The notes beneath the pieces were generated by a model. That model ran no database searches. It had not been told where the DNA came from and saw only the letters and a program-made list of their open reading frames with translations. This document shows, piece by piece, positions 12,464 to 47,785 of a stretch of DNA of 64,000 nt (position 1 is the first letter of the stretch; each line of letters starts with the position of its first letter). This DNA comes from Enoplolaimus lenunculus. Taxonomy: Eukaryota > Nematoda > Enoplea > Enoplida > Thoracostomopsidae. The DNA lies in NCBI GenBank assembly GCA_030248215.1, contig JASANG010000464.1, positions 124,001 to 188,000 of the forward strand, given 5' to 3'. The position numbers and the translations under genes are program-made.

Positions 12464-12879
12464 TTAGTGCGGATCCAGGAAAGTTTAAAATGAGGGACCG
12501 CATGATAGTGGGAACACTCGCGAGCGAAGCGAGCTAGAAATCGTTGTTTCCACATTGGGTCCGCCAGTAGGAGGAATTTGGTTGATACATGTCTCTCTAA
12601 TGTTCTAAAAAGACCAGGAAAACAAATGCTTACAGGTACTAAATTCACCGGCACTTTATATAATACTAAAGCTATGGTGGCTCTTCAGAGGTGAACGCAG
12701 TGTGAGCAGAGCTGACGTGTCTCCTCTCGCCCCAGCAGGCCTACAGTGCTGAAACGTATGCTATACAAATGGTTTCCTAATCACACTGAAACCAGTTGCA
12801 ACCCTGCTACTGAGGTACAACAGGAGGTCTGGCTAAGGCTCCGGCAGAACATCAGCCTCGGGCTAGTATAATTTTTGCC

Positions 12880-13195
12880 GGAGGTTGCAGCAATTTCGAT
12901 AGTAAATTCGGCATAATTTTGGAAAATTTATCAGTTTTAGCGCGTTTCGTTTTACTTTCGTGACAATTTTCAGGAATGAAATTCCGAAATTGCGCGGAAA
13001 ATTAGCGTAAAAACCAAACACCTTGACAACAAATTGCAGATATTGGCTAACTAATTAACCATCATTTTACTACGTAATTTTGCCTCACCTCCGGATTCGA
13101 CGCTGGCTCCGGCTCCGGCACGTTTCGTTGACCTGCGGCACCGGCTCCAGCAAGTTTCGTTGACCGCCGGCTCTCCGGTATTTTTCACCTCCGCT
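12880..13195. mobile_element. degraded GC-tipped MITE, relative of 47786-48146
   Basis: Shares, inverted, the core around ggctaactaattaaccatc and the ccggctccggc-type subterminal repeats of the element at 47786-48146. The ends are not crisp and no TSD is seen. Confidence 0.5.
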
Positions 13196-13735
13196 TGCAC
13201 GCTGCTGCTGCTATTACTTCTTTAATCTTAAAGTGATTGGATATCTATTTAAAATTTTTTGCAACATTTATTGCAGATATATGCCGAATTTAGTTCGGAA
13301 CCTAACTTCTAATCAATATAATTTTTATAGATCAATAAAACTATAAATCCTGTTTGCAGATTTTTTCCCAACTTAACACAGCAAGTTTCTGGCCACTTTA
13401 GCTGGCACATGCACATTTTTAGGAATATGATAGCACTGTAGTATGTGCACTATGCCTATCATCATGTGAGCCCATGCTGCTGCACCCCTGACCTCCAGTG
13501 ATGTAGCAGGGACAGGGTTTACTTTTTCGGGGGGCGGGGGCGTTGCAGCACCCCCTACCCCAGTAAAAGGAACGCTAAAGCTGAGCAGGATACGTATTAG
13601 AATAATGAATTGCTTAGTGTGGGGGTTGGTTAGGAACCCCTGAACTTGCGGGGGTCAGGGGGCGGCGGCCCACACCCCCTGAGAATCCAATTAAGGAAAA
13701 TTTTTCTATGTGGAGGAGCTTTTTCTTGTTGTGGG

Positions 13736-14063
13736 CCCAGCTGTCTTTCTGTCCAAATGTCTTTCTGCCCAAAATGTCTTTCTGTCCCAAATGTCCTGCT
13801 GTCCAAACTGTGCCGCTGTTCCAACTGTTCCGGTGTCCCAACTGTCCCGCTGTCTCAACTATACCAAATTTTTCGCTGACCCAACTGTCCTGCTGTCCCA
13901 ACTGTTCCGCTGTCCCCCCAAATGTCCCGCTGTCTCAACTATCTCAGATGTTCCGCTGTCCCAACTGTTCCGCTGTCTCAACTGTCCTACTGTCCAACTG
14001 AACCGTTGATCCAACTGTCTTGTTGTCCCAACTGCCCAACTGTCCCACAGTCCCACCTGTCCT
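13736..14063. repeat. minisatellite, ctgtcccaact units
   Basis: About 330 bp of imperfect tandem 10-20-mers (ctgtcccaact, ctgttccgctgtc), the reverse complement of the gggaca array at 9122-9302. The units are variable with no unique spacers, so this is not a CRISPR array. Confidence 0.85.
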
Positions 14064-15537
14064 CACTGTAACAATTATATTAGTTGTGTGTAACTACTGC
14101 GGTCTTTAGGGTAACATTGGCCCATGGGCCAATACTTACATACTTAGCTTAACTTTCGAGCAACAAAAGGCGTAATTTTGTACCAAGGTTCAAACGAACG
14201 TAGATTCACACTTGGTCTAGAAGATATCTCGAGCCCCGATATGAGAGAGAGAATGTTTACTGACAAAAACACTACCAAGTGTTGGTTTATTAAGCACCTG
14301 GTTTATATATATAACATAGGTTTATAACACAGTTTATAACTTTCAAAAACACATGTAATGAACACTATTATCGTTGCGGATAATTGCGTCTATTTCGTTT
14401 GTCTTTTAATCTGGTCCGTAGAAAGCCAACCCAGATTAAAGTCCAAGAAATCGACATCCAGAAGCTACGCTTTTGGGTCGATTTCTATTACTTTTGTATA
14501 CAGTCAAGATCAGGTGGTGTATCAATGGTTAGCAGCCTCAGTATTTCACTTTAATTTCTGATGTACTCATGTAGGCTGGCACGCTCTAAAAAATTGAATG
14601 AACTGTAAACATTAGGCTGACCAAAATTGTTTTATTGATATTCCGGTCCAGGTGCAAAATTCACTATGCGGTTCCTGGTTAGGAATCCGATATTTTGACT
14701 TCAGATCGAACTCCGCCGAATACACGGAACATTCTTGACTAATGATTTTCCTGTTAATGTTCTTTTGGGACAAACCAAACTACGAAAATTGCAATACCCA
14801 CTGAATTTCTCGCATAAAATTTTAACAGAGAAAGAATTAACATAATAGATATTTGTGCCTTTATGCGTATTTTAGTTGCATACATAAAAGCGGCAATAGA
14901 CTACAAAAAAGGTCTCATGCATTAAATTAACGATTTTCAGGCATTCATAATCTAATAATCTAAGTGCCGAAGCGACCCGAATAACAGAGGGAGTAATAAT
15001 AGGGGCCCCATTTTGAATCCAAATCAACAGGAGTCCACATCCCTAAGTGTCCGTGAGCCGATAGATACTGAAACCCTAAAGTATATCAAGTATAACCTTG
15101 CATTATCGCTCAAGTTTTTAATTCAAGTCAAATGAACGTTTAATTCGCCGGATAGTTGTAATACCGGAAATATATCAGTCACAAAGGGCGGCGGACGGTG
15201 GTTTAAAAATAAATAATATAATCCGTAACCGAATAACAGGAGGATACCCTGTGGAGAGGCCTAATAAATAGCAGTCCCCTCTCTTTTTCGGGTTACTACA
15301 GTAGTAAGTAATAATGAATTAGCCCTTTTTCTTTCTTTCCTTACTTGGTTCAAAAGGAGCTGCTCCGAACGGATCATCCTCGTTAACCGTCATAATGAGG
15401 CTTTCACGACTTTTCACGTTTGAAGTACCTTAAAAATACTGTTGAGAATACATATTTCGTCGTTGTGAAGCACAGTTGTGTCCCCAGGTGGGGTCGCCTA
15501 AAATTCAGAAATTTTTTGGCGAAAAATTGGTAACGTT
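14064..15537. other. no supported gene; repeat fragments
   Basis: Contains the near-perfect palindrome ttggcccatgggccaa at about 14117-14132, a motif also found at the termini of the elements at 49.9 and 63.1 kb. A stretch at 14995-15055 (ggggccccattttga...) resembles, inverted, the interior of the MITE at 54207-54551. Confidence 0.45.
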
Positions 15538-15871
15538 TATAGTGTAACTGGATATCCGTTTCTGTTTCCGGCAAAAATCGGTGTCCATTTCCGTTTCTGT
15601 TGTAGAAGCAACTGAAATTCTGTCATTTTTACGTCGAAAATAGTTTTAAATTACGTTTATATCTGGCAATTTTTCATTACAGATCTGCAATTGTTCGAAA
15701 TGAAATAAAAATTACGAAAAAAATTTCAACGCATAACGCTATTTTTCTTCAAAATTTTAGAAAGCCCTGTGAACATTTGTACGTCAGAAAAATAAAACAT
15801 CGTTGAATTTTTACGTCAATATCCGTTTTCCGATTCCGTTTCCGTTATTTTTACTATCCGTTTACACCCTG
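15538..15871. mobile_element. MITE with cagggtgtaaacggatag end
   Basis: The right end reads actatccgtttacaccctg. The left end is a degraded complement (gtgtaactggatatccgttt). Both are followed by iterated gtttccgttt/aaacggaaac words. Non-coding. Confidence 0.6.
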
Positions 15872-16021
15872 GTAGCGTTCCTACGCTACAAATTATCAAT
15901 TTTGCGCGATTGATACAAATTCGTTTAGTTTTGTAGTGATCGGCGGTAACGCTCACAAACTTTTGCAAATATAATTAATTTTACAATAAAGGCCGTCTAG
16001 TGACAAGAGGAGCATAACATC

Positions 16022-16212
16022 GGTCCATATTACTTTTAGGGGAGTCCAGGTTTCTGTTGGGTCTACAGAAGAGTAGGTTTAGATTCTAGGTTACATTTTT
16101 TGTTTAGACTTAAGCTTAGACTTAGGCTTATGCTGAGAAACCCACTTTTGCAACGCTTAGGCTTAGGAATACGTTTAATCTACTGTCTACGGCCCTAAAA
16201 GTAACATTGGCC
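16022..16212. mobile_element. hAT-like MITE carrying telomere-like hexamers
   Basis: 20-bp inverted termini: left ggtccatattacttttaggg, right ccctaaaagtaacattggcc. Probable 8-bp target duplication with one mismatch (ataacatc left, ataacgtc right). The interior contains cttaggctta and gcttaggcttagg, degenerate TTAGGC repeats. Same family as 63086-63311. Confidence 0.65.
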
Positions 16213-16744
16213 ATAACGTCCATGAAACGGTTCCGCTTCCAAAACAAATGTAAGACGTTTTTATATATACTGAAATTAAATTTAAACTTTCGAGCCCTTC
16301 GCTCTTAAAATTTTCCCAAATCGTGCCCAAATGTTGGTTAAAAATTTTTAAGTTAGTTATTGTACTCATTTTCATTTTAATATGCTTCAAAATGGGCGCC
16401 GACACGATGGCCGCTATCGGCCATACATATAAGTTTATTTTTCGAATGCTTAACGACACCTTTGGTGCCGAATTTTTAGAAATTCAGTATGCTCGCGCTC
16501 GTTTGTAATTTCTGGATCCGCCACTGATGAAGTGCTTTAAAACCAACATTTTAAAAAATATTCATTTACAAAGACATATAACTGGTTTTCTGTTTTTTTG
16601 TAAAACCCAGAAATCTTTCACCCTTTCACTATTAATCTGATGGTTAAGGTTCTGACAAGACTCCGAACTGGTACCATGAAAATGACTGAGACAATTTTCA
16701 AAAAGGTCACATGAACAAATTGGCGATGATTTTTGATTCTGTAA

Positions 16745-18111
16745 TGCGTCATCCACATTAATTTGCGCCCGGCTTGTGGAAATCAAAAACGCCTTTTTCC
16801 AACTTGAGTTTGGAAAAAGGGTAGCAGTGGGAAATTGAAAACACGAAATTTGACCTATAGGTAAATTGAAACATTTTATAAAACGTACAAGGAATTTGAC
16901 TAGCAATTTTGAATTTCAATTTCCCAATAGCGAAAATAAAAACGACCGCAATGTGAAATTGAAACAGTCTTTAAACTCGAGTGGAACACAATAAATGCAA
17001 TAATACAATGCTTAAGATAATGCTAACTCTAGTATTATGTTGTGCTAGTTGGATCCCAATTCACGCACCTATAATAACAGCCCATGTTACTTATACTGGT
17101 GTCGCGCTTTCAGCGACGGATCCAGAAAATTCTAAATAGGCGGGATGGTAAATATTTTGAAACGCATTTTTTCTCCAAAAAATTTTCTTAGCAGGAAAAT
17201 TATAAGGTAGGACCCTATTTTATAACGAAAGTATTATGATGAGGGGGACAAATTGTAACGTAATGAATGACCATATTTTATCACAAAACATTTATGTGGG
17301 GAGTGGGGACAAGTTGTAAGGTAGGGGTCCTCAGACATTTTTCTTATCCGGACCGGATATCCGGTGTTCATCTGTTGTCTATATCATGCTGTTCTCAGTA
17401 AACTTGCTATCATCATTCTTGGAAAAACGTCCCAGAGGTAAATTAGCGATGCATTGAATTACGGATTAAAGCTAGACCTGTATGAAACCTAGCCGTATAT
17501 CGAATTCTACAGAAACTCAGGCCCATGTTATATACTTTTAGGGCCGTAGAGGTTTATATTATTACAATTTTTGCTTAGGCTTTTTTGACCGAGGTCACCC
17601 ATTCCTGCTGAAAGAATGCAAAACTCCTTAAACAAACACGCATTTAATACGAAAGGTCATTTACGCGTTTCAACCTATATTTCCGTGAAAGGTCAGTTAC
17701 GTATTTGACCTATATTTCCGTTTAAATTTTATAGTTTTGGGGGTAAATATTACAAGCGAAATTGTGTAAACGACTCATCTATTTGATAAAAGGGAAAATA
17801 TCATTTTTCGTGCTAAAATTTAGTCACGTCGCCAATTTTCCATATGATAACAAAATTTAACAGGGCAGTGGGAAATTGAATTTACAAAATGTTTCAATTT
17901 CCTTTATCTACGGTTTTCTTTTTCGTAAGTTGTAAATTGAAGTTGATAAATCATTATCAATTTACTACTCGATTTTATAAAACCGACGGCAAAGGGAAAT
18001 TGGAAAAGTTTTCAAATTCAATTTCCCACTGCTACCCTTTTTTCAAACTCAAGTTGGAAAAAGACGTCTTTGATTTCCACAAGCCGGGCGCAAATTAATG
18101 TGGATGACGCA
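16745..18111. mobile_element. PIF/Harbinger-like TIR element in the kinase 3' UTR
   Basis: The outer ~95 bp at each end (16745-16840 and 18020-18111) are near-identical inverted repeats beginning tgcgtcatccacattaattt. TAA duplications lie at 16742-16744 and 18112-18114. A copy of the flanking sequence without the element sits at 21757-21848 and joins exactly across one TAA, an empty-site proof of the boundaries. The interior holds no transposase. A related degraded piece is around 43420-43800. The element lies 14 nt downstream of the kinase stop codon. Confidence 0.85.
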
Positions 18112-18127
18112 TAAAGCTAAACTACAA

Positions 18128-41276
<23,149 letters not shown>

Positions 41277-41307
41277 ACCTCTCAGTGATAGTACGGAGAC
41301 GCTTTAC

Positions 41308-41313
41308 CTAAAC
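41308..41313 (-). promoter_or_regulatory. acceptor-like site upstream of kinase ATG
   Basis: On the - strand, ttcgtttag lies 31 nt before the ATG. It could join a 5' non-coding exon or accept a trans-spliced leader, as nematodes do. No spliced-leader gene was seen in the window. Confidence 0.35.
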
Positions 41314-41671
41314 GAAATTTGCATAACAGGTTGTTCTGAAACATACGTACATACTCATATATACTAAAAATAAACAAAAAACCAATGCAGATCTAAATGA
41401 GGTCATGAAATAAATGTTGATGAAACAAAAGGTTATTGTACTTTGCTGCATCTTGAATATAAGTAAGGATGTGCCGATACCAACATTTTTTCCGATATTT
41501 TGAACTACTGCCGATGCCGATTCCAACTTTAGTACACCATGCTTAATAAACAGATAGGATACTACATTACACTATTATATGAAGATGTAAATCCTAACCA
41601 TCATAAACGATAATCATTCAGAAATTTTGTCAAATATGAAAAGAACAGCGCCGTATTCCTGTACGTATATT

Positions 41672-42063
41672 CAGGGTTCCACCGGAATTCCTGCTAAAAG
41701 TCAGTTCCTGTTCCCGGTCTCGCATTTAATGGTACAATAACCGGAATTTTTACGGGTTCGTAAGAAATTTTTCATAATTATTTAAATATTCTAAATCTAA
41801 ACATTGTCTTTGAAAATTTGTTATTTCGAAATGAGTGTTTTTGCAATCACGTAGTTCCATTTTGTTAACTGTTTAATTAAAAATCTGATGTTTCGCAAGC
41901 CGGGATGACGAAATACCTTAACATTCATTTAAGCCTGTTTTTCCTAGTTTTATAAAATGTCCAACAGTAATTATTCGCCGATGAAAATAAATTATTTCAA
42001 ATTCCGGTTCCTGTTCCGGTTCCTGCAAAAATTCCTTTTTCGTTCCTGTTCCTATTGGGACTG
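41672..42063. mobile_element. MITE, cagggttccaccggaatt family
   Basis: Left end cagggttccaccggaattcc. The right side holds gttcctgttccggttcctgc with a degraded terminus. Same family as 30174-30500. Lies upstream of the kinase start. Confidence 0.6.
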
Positions 42064-42636
42064 TTATATATCAGACGAATGCCTATTGCATTTGATTTTT
42101 AGATATGCATTTTTCGCTGTTTTAAACAATATTGTAATATTAATTGTGTGATGCTATGTGCAATGAAGCAAATTGAATAGTTGCTCTTTGAAAAACAGAC
42201 TAGACTTTAAGGTTAAGCTCTTTGAAATTCTCTCTTCAAGCTGAGTATGCAGTATATATGCACTATACAATGGCATTGGCTTCGGCATGAAAATTCAAGC
42301 ATACAAAATTTAGCTACAAATATAAAGTCCACGTCGCATTAGAGAAATTATTGTTCGAATATCCAGCTAAACTAATACTTTCTGAGGTTCTGTCGCTAAA
42401 TTTGTACGCTGTTTTATCAATAGCCATATCGGATCCTTTATTGATCTTTATAAGTTAGCTAACTAGCTGTGTAGCAGAGTGGCAAGCGGAACAGCATTAT
42501 ATATACCGAAATCGGAACAGGAAATTTATACCGGAATCGGAACTACAAATTTCATGACTATACCTTAACGGATAATTTGTTTTAACAAGTACATATAACA
42601 TTGATTTAAGGTGTCTGGTATTGGCTGGCAACAATT

Positions 42637-42840
42637 CTCACTCGCGGTTACGATCGCGGTTGCGCACGCAGTTTCGCCGTTGAAATTGCGGTCACAGACG
42701 CGGCTAAAATTGCGGTTGCAGTCACGGCTAAAATTGCGGTTATAGACGAGGTTAAAATTGCGGTACAAACGCGGTTAAAAACGCGGTTACAGACGAGATT
42801 AAAATTGCGCTTGCAAGCGGGGTTACAATCGTGGTTACGC
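42637..42840. repeat. degenerate gcggttacaga/aaaattgcggtt repeat
   Basis: About 200 bp of imperfect 12-24-mers (aaaattgcggttgcagtcac). Related to the core of 26486-26849. Open frames here are repeat artefacts. Confidence 0.65.
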
Positions 42841-43127
42841 AAGCTCCTTTACTCTATGCATGGCTAAGAAACATTTAACAAGTAAATGTGCGAAATGAAT
42901 TTGTCCGATGTTTATTACAATAAGCATTATAATAAAAAGTCACAGAAACCGGAATCGGACTTTATTATAAAACTTTTCCTTGGCAATAATCCATAGAAAA
43001 ATAATTTAGGTTTTGGCTCATAAACATTGACTCTACACATTGACAAGTGTCAGCATTTGACTCGCCATTTTTTTGCAGTGCACGCCCATGTACACTGGAT
43101 ACGTACTATAGGGTAAAACTAAACAAC

Positions 43128-43420
43128 CAGTATGCAACCGGAATTCTTGTTCCGATTCTGGCATTTTTTCACCATCCGGTTCTGGTTCCTGTAAATTTTT
43201 AAAGGAATTGAAAATTACGGTATATATTAAAATGTGGTCGGTGGAAATTAGGATAAGTTACTAAAAAATAAAGATAAAAAATAAATAGACTTCATTAGTG
43301 TAGTATGTAAACCTTGACAATAGCCGAAAATAAAACATAGACGGTAGATTTCGCTTCCATGGATTATGCAAATCTAAAAACAGCAGATAAAGTCAATACC
43401 TATCTCCAACTTAGGTTATG
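43128..43420. mobile_element. truncated caaccggaattc MITE
   Basis: Left end with tgcaaccggaattcttgttccg and a body like 28452-28879, but no right terminus. Confidence 0.55.
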
Positions 43421-44145
43421 CGTCATCCATTTTACCGCGTGTCCTCCGTGTGGAAAACTGACGCAACCATTTCCAAGTATGGTTCTGAAAAACGCTTCGA
43501 GAAGAAAATAGAATTTGAAAAAATTGGTCCGTGAGAAATTGAGACAGTTTAAAAATCGTACTAATAAATTGAAATGATACGTATTTTGGGAGTCAATTTC
43601 CTAGTAGGGATTTTAAATAGGACGGCAACAGAAAACTGAGACATTTTCAAAACAAGAATAGAAAATTGATAAGGCAAAATTGTTGTCGAAACTTGAAATT
43701 GAAGTCACCAAAACTGCAGTGGGAAATAGGCATCCAAATTTCAGTTTCAATTTCTCTCACGGTAGTTGAAAATCAGCACGGCAGTGTGATATTGAAAAGT
43801 CCTTAAAGCGGAAACACTGCGGTGGGCACATGACCTTTGACCTAATCAGTGCAATATTTCGCTTTCACCTTCGTCGCCCTGCGAATAGGTAATGCTGCTG
43901 TCTAATGCAATACAGTGGGCTGGCTACGATTCTCAAGGGAGGCAGTGGACAACCATGACACTAGCTCTAATCAGGTCTGCACTAAAAAATTTTCAGGAGT
44001 GGCATACAAGGGATTTCAGTGACTTACAAGCTAGGTTGAAAATTTTCTGGGGGTGGCCAAAATATTTTCAGAAGGGGGTTGAGCCCCCCTTTCCCCTTTG
44101 CCTACAGGCCCAACCCTATTTAATGGGTTTAGAAGTAATTTTTTT

Positions 44146-44471
44146 ACAATTAAAAATTCCGGTATTAAAATTTGTTCGGTAAAAATTAAAATATTTTACT
44201 AAAAAATGACGATAAAAATTAAATAATTTCATTAGTATAGTATGCACACCTTGACAAGTGCCGAAAATAAAACCATCGAAGTAGATCTAGCTTCCGTGGG
44301 TTATGAAATTTTAAGATATAGAGATAAAGTGACTACCTATCTATCTCCAACTAGGTTTATTTCACCAATAATAATAAAAAACAAAATTAAATCAATTTTT
44401 CGGTGGCATATATTTTTCATTTTCAAGTTCCGGTTCCGGCTCAGGTAAATTGTAATTCTGGTTGCACCCTG
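44146..44471. mobile_element. caaccagaatt...gttgcaccctg MITE, one end degraded
   Basis: The right end aattgtaattctggttgcaccctg (last 19 bp) and body match the cagggtgcaaccgg family. The left terminus is missing. Confidence 0.6.
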
Positions 44472-45122
44472 GTAATAGCAGATAAACGCGACTACAATCA
44501 TTTCTGTGCGTGACCGTCGTTCAAACCGCAACTGCGACCGTAGTTAAAGCCGTAACTGAAACTGCGGTTAAAGTCGCAGCTGCGACCGCGTTTGGACCGC
44601 GATCACTCAAAAACGCACACGCGGTTTTAGGCGAATACTCTACCACTGTGCCACGCAGCCCGCCTGTCCACCTGCTTTTATCGTCGACTATATGTCGACC
44701 GTATGCTGCCGGCTAGCATACACAAGGCGCACTGCACTGCACTATATTGCATGTGCACATAACAAGCAAGCATGTCTCACATGCTTACAAAGTAAATGTT
44801 CTTGAACAGTAAGTAAATCTCAACTTTGAACAACGTTTAGTCTGGAAAATCTGTTTAAAACTTATACCATTTCCGACTATATCTCAACATTGTCAGTCAA
44901 GGTATGATCCATAGGCGAATACTCTACCACTGTACCACGCAGTCCGCCTGTCCAACTACTTTTATCATCGACTATATGTCGACCGTATGCTGTTGACAAG
45001 CATACTACACAATGTGCATTGTATATCTAGTGCATATGCACCAGGACAAGCATGTCTCACATGCTTACTGTCAGTCAAGGTAGGAACCGGGACTTCAGAC
45101 CTTTTACTATGCAGCTGGAAAA

Positions 45123-45201
45123 GCGGGCTAGAGCGGGGATCGAACTCTCAGCCTATGGATCCTTAAGCGAGCACTCTACCCCACTGCACCACGTAGCCCG
45201 C
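45123..45201 (-). repeat. tRNA-like module A, copy 1
   Basis: On the - strand, GCGGGCTA pairs perfectly with TAGCCCGC at the other end. An A-box-like tggtgcagtgg and a B-box-like gagttcgatccc are present, with a length near 75 nt. The D arm pairs. The T and anticodon stems are imperfect, so tRNA function is doubtful. Confidence 0.6.
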
Positions 45202-45344
45202 CTCTCCCACTGTTTCTATCGTCGACTATATGTGTCGACATTGTGCTGCCAGCAAGCATACAACACAGCGTGCATTGCATTTATTGCATATGCACTAGGA
45301 CAAGCATGTCTCACATGCTTACATGCCCTTATTTTCAACAAGGT

Positions 45345-45429
45345 CGTCCCTTGACCGTCCATCCTATTTTCGACTGGATACCGTGTTCATAGCGCGGCAG
45401 TTTACCATTGCGCTCACGGCGTAGCCCCC
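45345..45429 (-). repeat. tRNA-like module B, copy 1
   Basis: - strand sequence with gtgagcgcaatggtaaactg (A-box-like) and cagtcgaaaatagga (weak B-box-like). A second copy at 45707-45791 is identical over most of its length. Confidence 0.45.
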
Positions 45430-45485
45430 ATGTCAGTCAAGGCAGGAATCGGGACATCAGACCTTTCAACTAAGCAGCTGGAAAA

Positions 45486-45562
45486 GCGGGCTAGAGCGGG
45501 GATCGAACTCTTAGCCTATGGATCCTTAAGCGAGCACTCTACCACTGCGCCACGTAGCATGC
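45486..45562 (-). repeat. tRNA-like module A, copy 2
   Basis: Same layout, with tggcgcagtggtagagtgct as the A-box region and gagttcgatcccc as the B box. The 5' stem is slightly degraded (gcatgcta). Confidence 0.6.
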
Positions 45563-45706
45563 CTGTCCAACTGCATTTTTCGTCAACTATATTTGTCGAC
45601 CATATGCTGCCAGCTAGCATACATACAGTGCACTGCACTATATTGCATGTGCACATAACGGACAAGCATGTCTCACATGCTTACATGCCCTTATTTTCAA
45701 CAAGGT

Positions 45707-45791
45707 CGTCCCTTGACCGTCCATCCTATTTTCGACTGGATACCGTGTTCATAGCGCGGCAGTTTACCATTGCGCTCACGGCGTAGCCCCC
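45707..45791 (-). repeat. tRNA-like module B, copy 2
   Basis: Near-identical to 45345-45429, which implies a recent tandem duplication of the whole unit. Confidence 0.45.
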
Positions 45792-45846
45792 ATGTCAGTC
45801 TAGGTAGGAACCGGGAGTTCAGACCTTTTACTATGCAGCTGGAAAA

Positions 45847-45923
45847 GCAGGCTCGAGCGGGGATCGAACTCTCAGCCTATGGGTCCTTAAGAGAGCACTC
45901 TACCACTGCGCCACGCAGCCCGC
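45847..45923 (-). repeat. tRNA-like module A, copy 3
   Basis: Same layout with tggcgcagtggtagagtgct and gagttcgatcccc. Paired ends gcgggctg / gagcctgc are slightly degraded. Confidence 0.6.
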
Positions 45924-46529
45924 CTCTCCAACTGTTTCTATCGTCGACTATATGTGTCGACATTGTGCTGCCAGCAAGCATACAACACAGCGTGCATTGC
46001 ATTTATTGCATATGCACTAGGACAAGCATGTCTCACATGCTTACACTTACAAACATATCATTCCGGTGCTTTGTTACATATGTTTTGTATCATGTTTCAA
46101 GGTTGTGCTTCTTTCTTTTTGGACCAAATTATATACTCTCAAGACAACGCGCTTCACATTTTCTGCCAATTCACCTCATTTTCATCTGTTTGTGCCAATT
46201 CTAAAATGTCATGTTTTCTGTAATCTTGTATGTCTATTTTAACATATTCAAGGGTACCTTTCCCCTTGCCAACCAGTTTTTAGGTGCTAATTCCATTTCG
46301 CACCTTAACTTCTACCAATTCTTCATCTATTATATCGCACTTGTCATATCTCTGCCTCGTCTGCATTATCAATACAGCTAGTTTACACAAGTTCTGGGTT
46401 AGCTAAGTAGTAAATTCTACGACTACATCGTCGTAGCATGCAGCTATTTTTAGCGAATTATCAGTAATTCTTTTGGCAGTGTTTGGCGCAACCGAAGCAA
46501 AATAACTTGGTTAGTATCGTAATCACCAG

Positions 46530-46877
46530 TTTAGGTATCAGTTGCGTAAGCTATGCTTGACCGCGTTTCACCAAATTTACCGCGATTAATCTGTTTACAT
46601 TGGTCTTTTTGCCAATGTATGCTTTTCAGTCGCAAAGGGCTTCGCTGAGAAGTTATTAGCGACAAAATTCACAAAAGCGCTCAAAAATACGAAATATTTT
46701 ACTAACGAGCCTCAGTTTATTTTATTTGTTGTGCCTTTGTTTTGCTCATCAGTCATCAGTAAACGAGCAAAACCGTGTTTTGAAGATGTGTACGAAACGT
46801 AGGAATGTTAAAATGTAAGCGTCGTTGCACTACAGTATCGATCAGGACCCACCCCCCTTCGGATCGGTCGAAAATTC
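46530..46877. repeat. direct duplication, copy 1
   Basis: Begins tttaggtatcagttgcgtaa and ends ggatcggtcgaaaattc. About 348 bp, repeated with scattered differences at 46996-47339. No open frame is conserved between the copies. Confidence 0.9.
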
Positions 46878-46995
46878 AGTTTTATCGTAAACAGCGTAGT
46901 TCAGAGGCCAAAAATTACGATTCTGGATGTATGTAATATTTATGTTCAATTTTTATTACTTGTTGTATTTCACTGATTTTGTGTCCGTCAAAGAG

Positions 46996-47339
46996 TTTAG
47001 GTATCAGTTGCGTAAGCTATGCTTGATCGCGTTTCACCAAATTTACCACGATTAATCTGTTTACATTGAGCTTTTCACCAATATATGCTTTTCAGTCGCA
47101 AAGGCCTTAGATGAGAAGTTATTAGCAACAAAATTCACAAAAACGCGAAAAAATACGAAATATTACTAACGAGTCTCAGTTTATTTTATTTGTTGTGCCT
47201 TTGTTTTGCTCATCAGTCATCAGTAAACGAGCAAAACCGTGTGTTGCAGATATGTTTGAACCGTAGGAACGTTAAAATACGCGTCATCGCACTACAATAT
47301 CGATGAGGACCCACCCAACTTCGGATCGGTCGAAAATTC
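46996..47339. repeat. direct duplication, copy 2
   Basis: Same orientation as copy 1, offset 466 bp, with roughly 90% identity by eye. Confidence 0.9.
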
Positions 47340-47578
47340 TGTTTTTGATAACTCCCGACCTTTACCGTTACTAAAAGCTTTGTCAGTGTGACGTACGGAT
47401 GCATGGAGGCAAATTGAAACCTAATGCTGATGCTGCACGTCGGCAAAACGCTGTTGCAGTTGTAGCGTCTTCATATGCCGAAGCGGTGAAAACATGGAAG
47501 AACCACGATACATGTGTATAATGCTGCGGATCTTATATATATAAAGGTATAAAAACAGGAAAAGGGATGAGTGTGAGG

Positions 47579-47655
47579 CGGAGTGGGTCAGTTGTAACGC
47601 GCTGGACTGAGAATCTGTCGATACATGCGATCGAAACCTCGAAAGACCACCCCCC
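47579..47655 (+). repeat. tRNA-like sequence
   Basis: A-box-like gtgggtcagttgtaacgcg, anticodon-arm-like ctggactgagaatctg (loop ctgagaa) and B-box-like gcgatcgaaacct. T-stem pairing is poor, so it is likely tRNA-derived (SINE) and not functional. Confidence 0.5.
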
Positions 47656-47785
47656 GCTATTTTCAGCTGCAAGCACTCAGAACTAAATCCAGGGTATGCA
47701 CTGTAGGTATATAGCTGTGCCACTCTTAAATATATTTCAAACTGAAAACAAACTATACATGTAAAACCCAACCCAAACCACCATG

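Larger units (their letters stand above)
44633..46042. repeat. ~362-bp tandem array of tRNA-like modules and hairpins
   Basis: Two full ~362-bp periods (tcagtcaagg landmarks at 45071, 45433, 45795) preceded by shortened copies (landmark 44893 and a partial unit from 44633). A full unit has: a tRNA-like module A on the - strand, the palindrome-like gtcgactatatgtcgac, the hairpin aagcatgtctcacatgctt (five copies: 44768, 45048, 45302, 45664, 46024), and in two units a second tRNA-like module B. No open frame of note; apparent ORFs shift between units. Confidence 0.85.

Noticed and set aside
13736-14063. CRISPR-like alternation of repeats
   Set aside because: The units are variable in length and sequence with no unique spacers, and the genome is clearly animal. 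It is a minisatellite.
45123-45923. Functional tRNA genes
   Set aside because: Box A, box B and end pairing are visible, but the T and anticodon stems are imperfect and no acceptable anticodon loop forms. Called tRNA-like instead.
45052-46204. 100-144-residue + strand open frames in the tandem array
   Set aside because: They repeat in register with the 362-bp unit but shift frame between units and run antisense through the tRNA-like modules.
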